From: Arthrobacter pascens
Lineage (GTDB): Bacteria; Actinomycetota; Actinomycetes; Actinomycetales; Micrococcaceae
DNA length: 64,000 nt
Assembly (NCBI RefSeq): GCF_030816475.1
Contig: NZ_JAUSXF010000001.1
Span: forward strand, 3,348,001 to 3,412,000
Reading direction: 5' to 3'
A program made the translations under genes and the position numbers. A model generated the notes under the pieces. That model did not search any database. It had not been told where the DNA came from and worked only from the letters and a program-made list of their open reading frames with translations. This document shows positions 1 through 8,778 of this stretch, one piece after another; the stretch's first letter is position 1; each line of letters begins with the position of its first letter.

Positions 1-574
1 CAGACGCATGCTCGATGTTGATGCCGCCGACTCCCCTGTCCGGCCAAAGGCGGGCGCCCAGCGCCGCCATGCCGACCTCGACGGCGATGGAGACGGCCCA
101 CAAGATGACAGCAATGTGGAGCGGTAAAAAGGCTGCGGCGAGCCAGAGGAGCGCCGTTCCGCCGTTATAGATCCAGATCCGCCACGGTGTATCCGCCGAT
201 TTTTGGCCATGCTGGTAAAGCCACAGGACCAGCAGGACGGCGCGCATCGCGGCGTTGCCAAGCGAAAAGGCCCACGACCGTTCACCAAAAGCGCCCGGAG
301 CTGCGGCCGCCATGACGCTGCTTGCGGCCATGGCCGCCAGCATCGCAACGCCCAGCGCCCGGGCCGACAAACGGGGCAGCAGGTTAACGACAGAGGCGAT
401 GTTGACCCAGGCCCACCAGGCCGGGAAGAAAAGCAGGACAAACGTGCCGAACTGGGCCAGGCCGGGGTCGCCGTGGATCCCGTGGGCCAACTGCCCCACG
501 AACGCGACAAAGACGAGGTCGAAGAACAGTTCCATCCAGTGCACGCGGCCGGGATCACGGAATCTCTCCATCAT
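1..574 (-). CDS. Low temperature requirement protein A (LtrA) family membrane protein, partial
   Basis: The frame is open from the ATG at 574 to base 1, so about 191 N-terminal residues are visible and the C-terminus lies outside the window. The N-terminus carries ELFFDLVFVAFVGQLAHG, the family's hallmark first helix. Several further hydrophobic segments follow, and the visible part ends in INIEHA, matching the start of the E-H-x-x-E-R-F motif of LtrA proteins. Family members are polytopic membrane proteins of poorly known function, named from a Listeria cold-growth mutant. A second ATG lies three bases downstream of the first. The gene is divergent from the TetR gene, with 91 bases between the starts. 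Confidence 0.8.
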   Translation of the reverse strand, partial: MMERFRDPGRVHWMELFFDLVFVAFVGQLAHGIHGDPGLAQFGTFVLLFFPAWWAWVNIASVVNLLPRLSARALGVAMLAAMAASSVMAAAAPGAFGERSWAFSLGNAAMRAVLLVLWLYQHGQKSADTPWRIWIYNGGTALLWLAAAFLPLHIAVILWAVSIAVEVGMAALGARLWPDRGVGGINIEHAS

Positions 575-629
575 TGCCCCATGCTATTGCCGGGCCACCC
601 GGTTATGTAGGTCCCGGCTACACACGCTC

Positions 630-658
630 TTGTCCTTAGCTATACACTCGAGTAGCAT
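630..658 (+). promoter_or_regulatory. Predicted promoter of the TetR/ABC operon
   Basis: TTGTCC at 630-635 and TAGCAT at 653-658 are 17 bases apart, which places the transcription start at about 665-666, at the first base of the TetR ATG. An 8-bp palindrome, ACTCGAGT (646-653), sits in the spacer, and TATACA is repeated at 641 and 661. These are plausible contacts for an autoregulating TetR protein. The elements were found by eye and are not tested. Confidence 0.35.
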
Positions 659-665
659 CCTATAC

Positions 666-1346
666 ATGCGTACAGCAGTGATGACTTCGCTGAGCAGCCA
701 GAACCTGGAGCTGACTGCCCGGACACGGCTTCGCAACGCGGCAATCGAGTGCTTCGCCATCGACGGGTTCGATGTCTCCGTGCGCACCATTGCCTCGCAG
801 GCCGCCGTAAGCGCCGGCCTGATCAGGCATCATTTCGGGTCAAAGGACCTGCTTCGGGAGGAATGCGATGCCGCCGTCCTGACTACGCTCCGCGAGCTCA
901 AGAGCGCCGCCGTCGAAATGCCCTCCGGGCAGCTCATGGAACTGCTGGCTCAGGCCGACGAATACGGCGGTCTCCTGCTGTACATCCTGCGCAGCGTGCG
1001 CGACGGCGGCAGCGGGGGCCGGGCGTTCCTCGAGCACATGATCGCCGATGCCCAGGAATACACCCGGAAGGCCATCGACACGGGCCTGCTGAAGCCGAGC
1101 CACGATCCGGAGGCCCGCGTCCGCTATCTGGTGATGCAGGGTGTCGGCGGCATGATCGTGGCACTCTCCCGCTACCCGAACATCACCATGGACAATTTTT
1201 CCGCCATCATGTCCGAGATCATGGCCGACATGACGCTGCCGCAGCTGGAGCTGTACAGCCAGGGACTATTCGCCGACAGCAGTGTCTTCGACGAATATCT
1301 GCGCGCCACCGGCAGGACGGACCGCCCTGCTTCAACCCAATCCTGA
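666..1346 (+). CDS. TetR/AcrR family transcriptional regulator
   Basis: A 226-residue protein. The N-terminal helix-turn-helix (about residues 20-65) reads as a TetR domain, including TIASQAAVSAGLIRHHFGSK, followed by an all-helical ligand-binding region. It lies 25 bases upstream of an ABC exporter and probably represses that operon in response to an exported drug or toxin. The ATG at 666 was chosen because the predicted promoter starts transcription there and no ribosome site precedes it, so the mRNA may be leaderless. An in-frame ATG at 681 is the alternative. The open frame extends far upstream, but the extra residues look like noncoding translation. Confidence 0.85.
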   Translation: MRTAVMTSLSSQNLELTARTRLRNAAIECFAIDGFDVSVRTIASQAAVSAGLIRHHFGSKDLLREECDAAVLTTLRELKSAAVEMPSGQLMELLAQADEYGGLLLYILRSVRDGGSGGRAFLEHMIADAQEYTRKAIDTGLLKPSHDPEARVRYLVMQGVGGMIVALSRYPNITMDNFSAIMSEIMADMTLPQLELYSQGLFADSSVFDEYLRATGRTDRPASTQS

Positions 1347-1371
1347 TCGGTTCTCAGCAAGAGGAGTTCCC

Positions 1372-2289
1372 GTGTCCACATCAAGTCCCGCCATTGAAGT
1401 TGTTGGCCTTCGAAAGTCGTTCGGGCGCCAGGTTGCGCTCGACGGCCTGGACCTGAGGGTCGGGACAGGCCAGATCGCCGGCTTCCTTGGACCCAACGGA
1501 TCAGGCAAGTCCACCACCATCCGGATCCTGCTGGGAATGCTGCGGGCTGAAGCCAGCACCGTGCGGGTCCTCGGCGGTGATCCCTGGAACGACGCCGTCG
1601 CCCTGCACCGCCGCATTGCCTACGTCCCCGGGGACGTGAATCTTTGGCCGAACCTCACCGGAGGGCAGGCAATCGACATCCTGGGTGAGCTCAGGGGCGG
1701 CGCCAGCAGGGCCCGCCGGGATGAGCTTCTGCAGCGTTTCGAACTTGATCCGTCGAAGAAGGCGCGCGCCTACTCGAAGGGGAACCGGCAAAAGGTCGCC
1801 CTGGTCTCCGCACTGGCATCGGATGCGGAACTTCTGATCCTGGACGAGCCGACGTCGGGGCTCGACCCGATCATGGAGGCTGCGTTCAGGGCCTGCATCC
1901 GGGAGGTCAAGGCCGAGGGCCGCTCGGTGCTGTTGTCCAGCCACATCTTTGCCGAGGTCGAAAACCTCTGCGACACCGTGACCATCATCCGGAAGGGCAG
2001 AACCGTCGAGTCCGGGACCCTTGCCGAGCTTCGCCACCTGCGGCACACCACCATTTCGGTAACCCTGGACGACCCCGCCGCCGACCTGTCCCTCGTCCCC
2101 GGAGTCAACGACCTGGCACGGGACGGGGAGCGCTGCACTTTTACCGTTTCCGACGCGGATCTTGCCGGCGTCTTGGCGGCTCTGGCCCGCTGGCGGCCAC
2201 GGGCGCTTGTCTCGACGCCGCCGTCGCTCGAAGAGATTTTCCTCCGGCATTACGGCCCGGAGATGGCAGCTGAAGGGGTGACGGTCTGA
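1372..2289 (+). CDS. ABC transporter ATP-binding protein (drug exporter type)
   Basis: 305 residues, starting at GTG 1372 with GAGGAG about 7 bases upstream. Walker A is GPNGSGKST, the signature region is YSKGNRQKVAL (a K in place of the usual Q/G, as in many antibiotic exporters), and Walker B is LLILDEPTSGLDP. The C-terminal 80 residues resemble the domain seen in DrrA-type ATPases. It shares one base with the following permease gene. The pair should form an ABC-2 exporter powered by this subunit at the cytoplasmic face; the substrate cannot be read from sequence. Confidence 0.92.
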   Translation: MSTSSPAIEVVGLRKSFGRQVALDGLDLRVGTGQIAGFLGPNGSGKSTTIRILLGMLRAEASTVRVLGGDPWNDAVALHRRIAYVPGDVNLWPNLTGGQAIDILGELRGGASRARRDELLQRFELDPSKKARAYSKGNRQKVALVSALASDAELLILDEPTSGLDPIMEAAFRACIREVKAEGRSVLLSSHIFAEVENLCDTVTIIRKGRTVESGTLAELRHLRHTTISVTLDDPAADLSLVPGVNDLARDGERCTFTVSDADLAGVLAALARWRPRALVSTPPSLEEIFLRHYGPEMAAEGVTV

Positions 2290-3977
2290 TGACTGCGGCT
2301 CCGGCATCAGCCTCGTCCTCGCCATCGGCATCGGCCAGGAAGCCGCGTGCTTCCACCCACCGGCTCGCGTCCCAATCAACTACGCAGGGCCTGCGGAACA
2401 TGGTGGTCTTCATCCTCCGCCGCAACTGGCTGCGGCTGCTGGTCTGGACCATGCTGCTGGCGAGCATGATCCCGCTCGTCTACGAGTCGCAGCGCGCCGC
2501 GTTTCCCACCCAGGCCGACCGCGAGGCCTACGCGTCGATCGCGAACACGCCGGCGGTGGCCGCTCTCACCGGGACGCCGTATGCAGCCGATACGCTGGGC
2601 GGCATCCTGGTCCTCAAGATCTGGATGACGCTCGCCATCACCCTCGCCTTCGCCACCGTCTTCCTTGTGACACGGAACGGCCGCGCCGACGAGGAAGCAG
2701 GACGCACTGAATTGCTGCGGTCCAGCGTGCTCGGCCGGCACGCCTACACCCTGGCGAACTATCTCGTCGTCGGCGCCTTCAATGTTCTGGTCGGTATCAC
2801 GATTGCAGGTGCCGCGGTCGCCCTTGGCCTTCCGGTCGACGGCGGCCTGGTCCTTGGCGCGTCACTCACCGGCCTTGGGCTCTTCTTCCTGGGCGTTTCC
2901 GCCGTTGTTGGTCAGCTCGCCTCGACCAGCCGCGGCGCGAATGGTTTCGCCAGCATGGTCATCGGCGCGGCGTTTGTGATCCGCGCGGTCGGCGACCTGG
3001 AAGGCATGGGCACCACACCCGGCTGGATCTCCCTCGTGTCTCCCATCGGCTGGGCGCAACAGATGCGCCCGTTCGGGGAAAACCAGTGGTGGCCGCTGGC
3101 TCAGTTAGTGGTGGGCGGCGTCCTGCTTTGTGCCGTTGCCCTGCGGCTCGAAGCCCGGCGCGACCTCGGATCCGGCGTGCTGCCGGACCGGCCCGGGCCG
3201 GCCGAGGCGAGCCCGGCCATGATGATGCCGTTGGGCCTGGCTCTCCGGCTTCAGCGGGGTTCCCTTGTCGGCTGGTTCGCCGCCGTCGTGGTCATGGGCC
3301 TGCTGTACGGCTCGGTGGCCGCACAAATGGCTGACCTCCTGGCATCCAACGCCATGTACGCCGCCATGTTCGCTGGCCATGGCTCGTCGTTCACGGACGG
3401 CGTCATCGGGCTGCTCGTGATGCTGAACGCCATCGTCGCCAGCGCATTCGTCGTCGAGAGTGCGCTGCAGGTGCGGGCCGAGGAGGCCTCCGGCCTCGCC
3501 GAGCCCCAGCTTGCGGGGAGCGTCTCCAGGCTTCGATGGACCGGCGGCCGCCTGCTGCTGCCGGTGATCGGCTCCGCGCTGCTGCTGGTCATTGGGGGGC
3601 TGGTGATGGGCGCTGCATACGGAGCCTCGCAGTCCGATGCCTCGCAGGTCTGGGTGCTCCTGGGTGCGGCCATTGCCTATTGGCCCGGCGTGCTCGTCAC
3701 GGCCGGTGTCGTGGTTCTGCTCATCGGTGTCGCCCCGCGACTGGCCGCCACCCTGTCATGGTTCTATTTCAGCACCATGGTCATTATCAGCGTTTTCGGG
3801 GCGCTGTTCAGCCTCCCGCCCGAGGTGACAGGGAACACCCCGCTCACGGCGACGCCCCGCCTGCCGGCCGACGCCTTCACGGTGCCGCCGGTCCTGGCCC
3901 TGTCCGCGATTGCTGTTCTCCTGTGGGCCGCTGGCCTGGTGTGGTTTACCAGGCGCGATATCGCCCAAGGGGCATAA
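2289..3977 (+). CDS. ABC-2 type exporter permease, polyketide/tetronasin-resistance type
   Basis: 562 residues with two groups of roughly six hydrophobic segments separated near residue 290-320, the fused-duplicate architecture of tetronasin/polyketide antibiotic exporter permeases. The start codon overlaps the stop of the ATPase gene, so the two are translationally coupled. The TetR, ATPase and permease order is typical of regulated drug efflux modules in Actinobacteria. The N-terminus (about 30 residues) is Ser/Ala/Pro-rich and cytoplasmic. The substrate is unknown. Confidence 0.85.
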   Translation: MTAAPASASSSPSASARKPRASTHRLASQSTTQGLRNMVVFILRRNWLRLLVWTMLLASMIPLVYESQRAAFPTQADREAYASIANTPAVAALTGTPYAADTLGGILVLKIWMTLAITLAFATVFLVTRNGRADEEAGRTELLRSSVLGRHAYTLANYLVVGAFNVLVGITIAGAAVALGLPVDGGLVLGASLTGLGLFFLGVSAVVGQLASTSRGANGFASMVIGAAFVIRAVGDLEGMGTTPGWISLVSPIGWAQQMRPFGENQWWPLAQLVVGGVLLCAVALRLEARRDLGSGVLPDRPGPAEASPAMMMPLGLALRLQRGSLVGWFAAVVVMGLLYGSVAAQMADLLASNAMYAAMFAGHGSSFTDGVIGLLVMLNAIVASAFVVESALQVRAEEASGLAEPQLAGSVSRLRWTGGRLLLPVIGSALLLVIGGLVMGAAYGASQSDASQVWVLLGAAIAYWPGVLVTAGVVVLLIGVAPRLAATLSWFYFSTMVIISVFGALFSLPPEVTGNTPLTATPRLPADAFTVPPVLALSAIAVLLWAAGLVWFTRRDIAQGA

Positions 3978-4033
3978 AGGGCGTCAAGGATCCACGAAGT
4001 CAGCCATTCTTGGTTCGCGCGGGTTGTTGAGGG

Positions 4034-4504
4034 TCATTCAAAGGCTGAACGATGAGCGCCTTCGGTGGGGGTCCACCAGGTATTGGGCGGAGCGACGGTA
4101 AACCGGCGTCCTGATATCTGGCCGGGCACGACCCGTACGAAATGATCTTTCTTGCCTGCTTCCCAAGGGAACAGCGGTAGGGAGAAGGTGCTCAGGACAT
4201 CTTCCTTTTGAGTCAGGAGCTCCGCCTTGCCCCGAAGAACAACGCTCCAGGCAACGCCGGTGTCAGGATCGACGCCGTCAGCTTCCATGGCCACGGGAAA
4301 ATCACTCAACGCCGCCTGAAGCTTGGCGCCCGAACCGGTCCGGAAGACCACTGTTCCATGATCGGTGGTGTAGTTGACGGGAAAGATGTCAGGTCCATCC
4401 TCATGCCAGACTGCCAGACGGCCTACCGATACCTGCCGCAACAGGTGCCAGCACTCCTGGCTTTCCAGTTGCTCTGTCTTGGGCACCAGCGGCTCGTTTT
4501 CCAT
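4034..4504 (-). CDS. Pyridoxamine 5'-phosphate oxidase-like FMN-binding protein
   Basis: 156 residues from the ATG at 4504 (MENEPLVPKTEQLESQEC). The start was chosen because a GGTGG-type ribosome site precedes it; the frame is open 16 codons further. The text around VGRLAVWHEDGPDIFPVNY, then VVFRTGSGAKL, is the typical split-barrel flavin/F420-binding fold of small PNPOx-like proteins found in Actinobacteria. It is probably a flavin- or deazaflavin-dependent reductase or sensor. It lies tail-to-tail with the permease gene and is monocistronic. Confidence 0.75.
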   Translation of the reverse strand: MENEPLVPKTEQLESQECWHLLRQVSVGRLAVWHEDGPDIFPVNYTTDHGTVVFRTGSGAKLQAALSDFPVAMEADGVDPDTGVAWSVVLRGKAELLTQKEDVLSTFSLPLFPWEAGKKDHFVRVVPGQISGRRFTVAPPNTWWTPTEGAHRSAFE

Positions 4505-4567
4505 ACCACCGATCCTAGGCTCACCGGCAGCCGAAAGCACTGGCCTTTTCAATAGTGCCCAAATGGG

Positions 4568-5131
4568 TCAGGACACAGCGAAGAGTGCCAGCGCTAGGCC
4601 CGCCGCGACCAGCGCCTCCCGGGCCGCGGTCAGGCCCGGCACCGGCCTCGGACCAGAATCCGCGCGCAGGGTGAAGGTGGCAAGCAACCATCCGGCCGAC
4701 GCGAACACCATCACTATGGCCACTAGCAGGTCTACGAGCAGGACACCGAGTTCGTGGCCGGGATGACCCGTCCCTGAACCTGCGTTGCGGGCCGCTTCAA
4801 ACAGGACCCAGCCTCCCAACCCGGCCAGGACGGCGTGGTAGACAGCCGGAGCCGCTCCATCGCCGGATCCGGGCGACGGCGTCGCCAGTTGAAATACCAT
4901 CCGCCCGACAAACCACAGGAACACCGCCCCCAGAACAGCCGCCAAAGGCAGCTGTCCCGACGGCGCCCAGCCCAGTCCCACGGCCGCCACAGCGGCCGCC
5001 ACCAGGGCAGAACCGCCCGCATCCGCCTTGCCCGCCACTGTTTTGGCACGGAGGATGCCTGCCACGCTGCACAGGACAGCGGCCGTCAAAGCCAGCACGA
5101 GCGCCGTCACCAGGAGGGTGCTGCGGAACAT
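4568..5131 (-). CDS. Small integral membrane protein of unknown function
   Basis: 187 residues, very rich in Ala, Leu, Val and Gly, with five or six predicted transmembrane segments (about residues 5-25, 40-58, 62-82, 95-115, 128-150 and 165-187). No catalytic motif is visible. It may belong to the DUF5134-type membrane proteins, but I cannot confirm this. It lies 48 bases downstream of the GT39 gene on the same strand and could be co-transcribed with the glycosyltransferase pair. Confidence 0.6.
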   Translation of the reverse strand: MFRSTLLVTALVLALTAAVLCSVAGILRAKTVAGKADAGGSALVAAAVAAVGLGWAPSGQLPLAAVLGAVFLWFVGRMVFQLATPSPGSGDGAAPAVYHAVLAGLGGWVLFEAARNAGSGTGHPGHELGVLLVDLLVAIVMVFASAGWLLATFTLRADSGPRPVPGLTAAREALVAAGLALALFAVS

Positions 5132-5179
5132 ATGAAATTTCCTTCCAGAGAATGCAAAGCCCTGAGACGTCGGTTGTCT

Positions 5180-7324
5180 TTAGGGGTGGAGACGGTAGAC
5201 CGTTGATCCTCCGACCTGGGTGGAAGGGAACGTCGCTTCAACCCATTGGGTGATGGCTGAGGATGTTCCGTTCCCCCCGGGACGTCCCCGGCCACCGGTG
5301 CTGGCGCCGGCATTACCGAATCCGCCGAACCCGCCGAACGCATTGCCGGGAACGAAGTAGGCGATCTGCCCGTCGTCCACCAGCTGCTTGAACTGGTCCA
5401 GTGTCGGATACGGATCCGAGCCGCTGAAACCGCCGATGGCCATGACCGATGTGTTGGACCCGAGCTCCAGGGCGGCCGCGCTGTTGGCCCCGACGGTGGC
5501 GGCTGCCCATGTCGTCTGGGTCTTCTGCAGTAACGCATCCAATGCCGGGTTGCCCGGGGTTTCGCCAAAGCCCACGCCAGCAGGTGTCGCTGCACCTGCC
5601 CCGGCCCCGGCCGCGGCCCCTGCGAAGCCTTCCGCATCCCGGGAGCCGGCGAACCTACCCGATGCTCCGCCGCGGGGAAAGCCGCCGCTCTGGCTGGTGC
5701 CCGCAAGTCCCATGGTCCGGTTGTTGGTTTCGGGGGCCGGCCCTGACGCAGGCGAACCACCCGTGTGGCCCACCGCCGCCGTCGCCGCCGTCCAGGCGCC
5801 TGTTCCCAGGCCTGCCGAGAGCAGGGCCGAAATCAGTACCGCCGCCCCCGCCTTCCCGGTACGCGCCGGGCCGGCGGCAAGCAAAGCCGCAGCCAGGACA
5901 CCCAGGATCACAACCACCCAGCGAAGCCAGGGCAGCCAGTCAGGGACACTGGATAGCAGGACGAAGGACCAGATCGCGCTGAGCAGGACAGCGGACGCGA
6001 GGACAGCCCGGGCTGCCGGCCGGGCCCGGAGCTTCCAGAGCTGTACGCCGGCGACGCCGATCACCGCGGCCACAGCCGGCGCCAGTTCAATGGTGTAGTA
6101 AGCGTGGATGGTGCCGCTCATGAAGGAAAAGACGACGGCGGTGGTCAGCAGCCAGGTGCCCCAGAGGATCAGGGACGCGCGGACCATATCCGTCCTGGCC
6201 GCCCGGAGCGTGAACCACAGTGCACCCGCGAGAAGGACGAACGCGGTGGGCAGCAGCCAGGCCACTTCGGCACTGAACTCGCCCCCGAACAGGCGCAGCA
6301 CGCCGGGAGGGCCGCCCATGGCAAATCCACCCCCGCCGACGCCAGGGAAATCCCCGGCGCGCCCGGCAAAGTCGGGGAAGTCCTGCGCCGCAGGCCCGCC
6401 GGCATTTCCGCCGTTACGGCCAAGGATGCGGCTCAGCCCGTTATAGCCGAAGGCGAGTTCCCAGAAGGAATTTGTCTGCGAACCGGCCATGTACGGCCGG
6501 TCGGATACCGGGGTCAGCTGGAACACCAGCGAATAGGCTCCGGCGACGAGCGAGATGCCTCCGGCGGCGGCCAGCAGGTGCAGGAGCCGCTTCTTGAAAG
6601 AAACAGGAGCCGCGATCAGGTAGGCAAGTGCGAGGGCCGGGACAGTCATGAATCCCTGCAGCATCTTGCTCAGGAAGGCCATGCCCACAAAGGTGCCCGC
6701 CCAGAAAAGCCACGCGGGACTGCCTTTCCGGGTGGCGGTCACCGTCATCCAGGCCGCCACCATAAGGCAGAAGACCATCATCGCGTCGGGATTGTTGAAA
6801 CGGAACATGAGTGCCGCCACCGGTGTGGCGGCGAGGGCAGCGCCGGCGATGAGTCCGGCGGCCGGTCCGGCGGCCTTCCGGACAGCAAGGTAGAGCATCC
6901 CGACCGACGCGACGCCCATCAAGGCTTCGGGCAGAAGCATGGTGAAGGAACCGAAACCGAAGACGCGGCCCAGCAGGGCGGGTATCCAGAATGCTGCCGG
7001 CGGCTTATCCACTGTGATGGCGTTGGAGGGGTCCAGGGACGCGAACAGCAGCGCCGTCCAGTTCTTTGTCCCTGCCTGCACGGCCGCCGCATAAAAGGCA
7101 TTCCCGTAGCCCGAGTTTGTCAGGTTCCAGAGATAGGTCAGGGCGGTGACGAGGAGCAGGGCCGCTGCCGACGGTCGCACCCACGCAGGTTGCTGGTCGC
7201 CAAAGGCCAGCTGCTTCCAACGGGGTGCCGACGATTGCCGGGAAGCGCGCGCATTCACTCCGGCGGGGCCGGGGGAAATTCGGTCTCGGCCGTGGCCGGC
7301 GTCGATGACGGATTCGGTGCTCAT
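5180..7324 (-). CDS. GT39-type (ArnT/PMT-like) membrane glycosyltransferase
   Basis: 714 residues. The ATG at 7324, with GAGAG upstream, lies eight bases after the GT2 stop. After a cytoplasmic N-terminus come about ten or more transmembrane helices. The acidic and DKPP region (ITVDKPPAAFW) is the conserved PMT_2/ArnT feature for polyprenyl-phosphate sugar donors. The last ~170 residues are extracytoplasmic: a Gly/Ala/Pro-rich linker, then a small domain (LDQFKQLVDDGQIAYFVPG) common to actinobacterial GT39 proteins. Inferred role: transfer of a sugar, delivered as polyprenyl-phosphate by the upstream enzyme, onto a cell-surface acceptor. Confidence 0.85.
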   Translation of the reverse strand: MSTESVIDAGHGRDRISPGPAGVNARASRQSSAPRWKQLAFGDQQPAWVRPSAAALLLVTALTYLWNLTNSGYGNAFYAAAVQAGTKNWTALLFASLDPSNAITVDKPPAAFWIPALLGRVFGFGSFTMLLPEALMGVASVGMLYLAVRKAAGPAAGLIAGAALAATPVAALMFRFNNPDAMMVFCLMVAAWMTVTATRKGSPAWLFWAGTFVGMAFLSKMLQGFMTVPALALAYLIAAPVSFKKRLLHLLAAAGGISLVAGAYSLVFQLTPVSDRPYMAGSQTNSFWELAFGYNGLSRILGRNGGNAGGPAAQDFPDFAGRAGDFPGVGGGGFAMGGPPGVLRLFGGEFSAEVAWLLPTAFVLLAGALWFTLRAARTDMVRASLILWGTWLLTTAVVFSFMSGTIHAYYTIELAPAVAAVIGVAGVQLWKLRARPAARAVLASAVLLSAIWSFVLLSSVPDWLPWLRWVVVILGVLAAALLAAGPARTGKAGAAVLISALLSAGLGTGAWTAATAAVGHTGGSPASGPAPETNNRTMGLAGTSQSGGFPRGGASGRFAGSRDAEGFAGAAAGAGAGAATPAGVGFGETPGNPALDALLQKTQTTWAAATVGANSAAALELGSNTSVMAIGGFSGSDPYPTLDQFKQLVDDGQIAYFVPGNAFGGFGGFGNAGASTGGRGRPGGNGTSSAITQWVEATFPSTQVGGSTVYRLHP

Positions 7325-7332
7325 GGTGTCTC

Positions 7333-8697
7333 TCACTTGGTAGCGGGGGCGCCAGGTTGGGCCGGGGCGGTAGCCGGTGCCGGGGCCGGCGCGGGAATGT
7401 TCCGGCCGGGACGTTTGAAAACCCATGCCCGGAACAGGATGAACTTCAGGAGTGTGGCCAGCAGGTTTGCGCCGACGACTGCGGCCACTTCAACACCCCT
7501 TGAGGGCTCGGGTCCGGAGTGAAGCCAAAACAGCACGCCTGACGTCATTACCAGGCCCAGGGCGAAAATAACGAGACCCTGGAACTGGTGCCTGACCGCG
7601 CCGGAGCGCCCGGAAACCCCGAACGTGAAAAGCCTGTTTGCCGCGGTGTTCGCAACCGCCGTGAGCAGCAACGCAATAAAGTTCGCGGTCTGGGCACCGG
7701 AAAACCCGCGCAGGAAGACGAACAGTGCCAGGTAGGCGAGGGTCGAGAAGGCGCCGATGACGCCAAAGCGGACCAGCTGCCCCAGGAGCGCCCCGCCGCT
7801 TTGCGCGGGGGCTTTGCGGCCAAGGGCGCTACGCAGCTCCGCAACGGGGATGCGTCCGTTCATCATGTCCCGGCCGATCCGCATGATCCCTTTCAGGTCA
7901 TCGATGGAGGTGCGTACGACGTCGACCGACGAGTCCGGGTCATCAGTCCAGTCCACCGGCACTTCAGCCACCCTCAGTCCGGCGCGGTCGGCGATGACGA
8001 GCAGCTCAGTGTCGAAAAACCACGAGTCGTCGACAGTGCAGGGCAGGAGGGCGTCCGCTATGTCCGAGCGGATGGCCTTGAAGCCGCACTGGGCGTCCGA
8101 GAACCGGGCGCCGAGGGAACCGCGGAGGATCAAGTTGTAGCTTCGGGAGATAAATTCACGCTTTGCCCCGCGGATGACACGCGAGTTCCGGTTTAGCCGG
8201 GTTCCGATGGCCAGATCGGAATGCCCAGACAGCAGAGGGGCGACTAGCGGCAGGAGGGCTGCAAGATCTGTGGACAGATCGACGTCCATGTAGGCAACCA
8301 CGGCCGCCTCTGAGGCAAGCCAGACCGTCCGGAGCGCCAGTCCGCGTCCCTTCCGGTCCAGGTGGGTGAAGCGCACTTCTTCCAGTTCCCGGCTCAGGCC
8401 ACGGGCAATGTCCAGGCTCGAATCAGTGCTGGCATTGTCCGCGATGGTGATCATGAAGGGGTGCGGGAAACTGGCCTTCAGGTAGGAATGCAGGCGCCGG
8501 ACTGCTGGTTCCAGTCCGGCTTCCTCGTTGTAGACGGGTATGGCCACGTCGAGAACCACGGTCCCGCTGGACGTGTCGACGGGAGCACGTTCACGCCGGA
8601 TGGCGGCGAAACGATCCACCGGGTTTTCAACCGCCTGACGAAGGACCCCTGGCGCTTCGGGCTGTAGCCGCCCCGGCTCGGTTGTTGTACTGGACAT
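7333..8697 (-). CDS. GT2 polyprenyl-phosphate glycosyltransferase fused to a GtrA-type flippase domain
   Basis: 454 residues. Residues about 48-290 form a GT2 domain (DVAIPVYNEE; ADNASTD; YMDVDLSTDL with the DxD-type motif), typical of GtrB/DPM synthases that load a hexose on polyprenyl phosphate. Residues about 305-430 are a GtrA domain of four transmembrane helices (LVRFGVIGAFSTLAYLALF) thought to flip the lipid-linked sugar. The C-terminus is an Ala/Pro tail. The downstream GT39 enzyme would use the product, giving a make-flip-transfer module in two genes. Confidence 0.9.
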   Translation of the reverse strand: MSSTTTEPGRLQPEAPGVLRQAVENPVDRFAAIRRERAPVDTSSGTVVLDVAIPVYNEEAGLEPAVRRLHSYLKASFPHPFMITIADNASTDSSLDIARGLSRELEEVRFTHLDRKGRGLALRTVWLASEAAVVAYMDVDLSTDLAALLPLVAPLLSGHSDLAIGTRLNRNSRVIRGAKREFISRSYNLILRGSLGARFSDAQCGFKAIRSDIADALLPCTVDDSWFFDTELLVIADRAGLRVAEVPVDWTDDPDSSVDVVRTSIDDLKGIMRIGRDMMNGRIPVAELRSALGRKAPAQSGGALLGQLVRFGVIGAFSTLAYLALFVFLRGFSGAQTANFIALLLTAVANTAANRLFTFGVSGRSGAVRHQFQGLVIFALGLVMTSGVLFWLHSGPEPSRGVEVAAVVGANLLATLLKFILFRAWVFKRPGRNIPAPAPAPATAPAQPGAPATK

Positions 8698-8778
8698 GCT
8701 TTGAAGGTAGGCAAGGAAGGTTGGTGCTTCCCCTACGAATGCTGGAAGTACGCCCTAAAGCCTCCCCTCAGCTGTCCT

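Noticed and set aside
1501..2379. 292-residue minus-strand open frame
   Set aside because: It lies antisense to the ABC ATPase gene, whose Walker motifs are intact.
6104..7522. 472-residue plus-strand open frame
   Set aside because: It is antisense to the GT39 gene and only reflects third-position GC bias.
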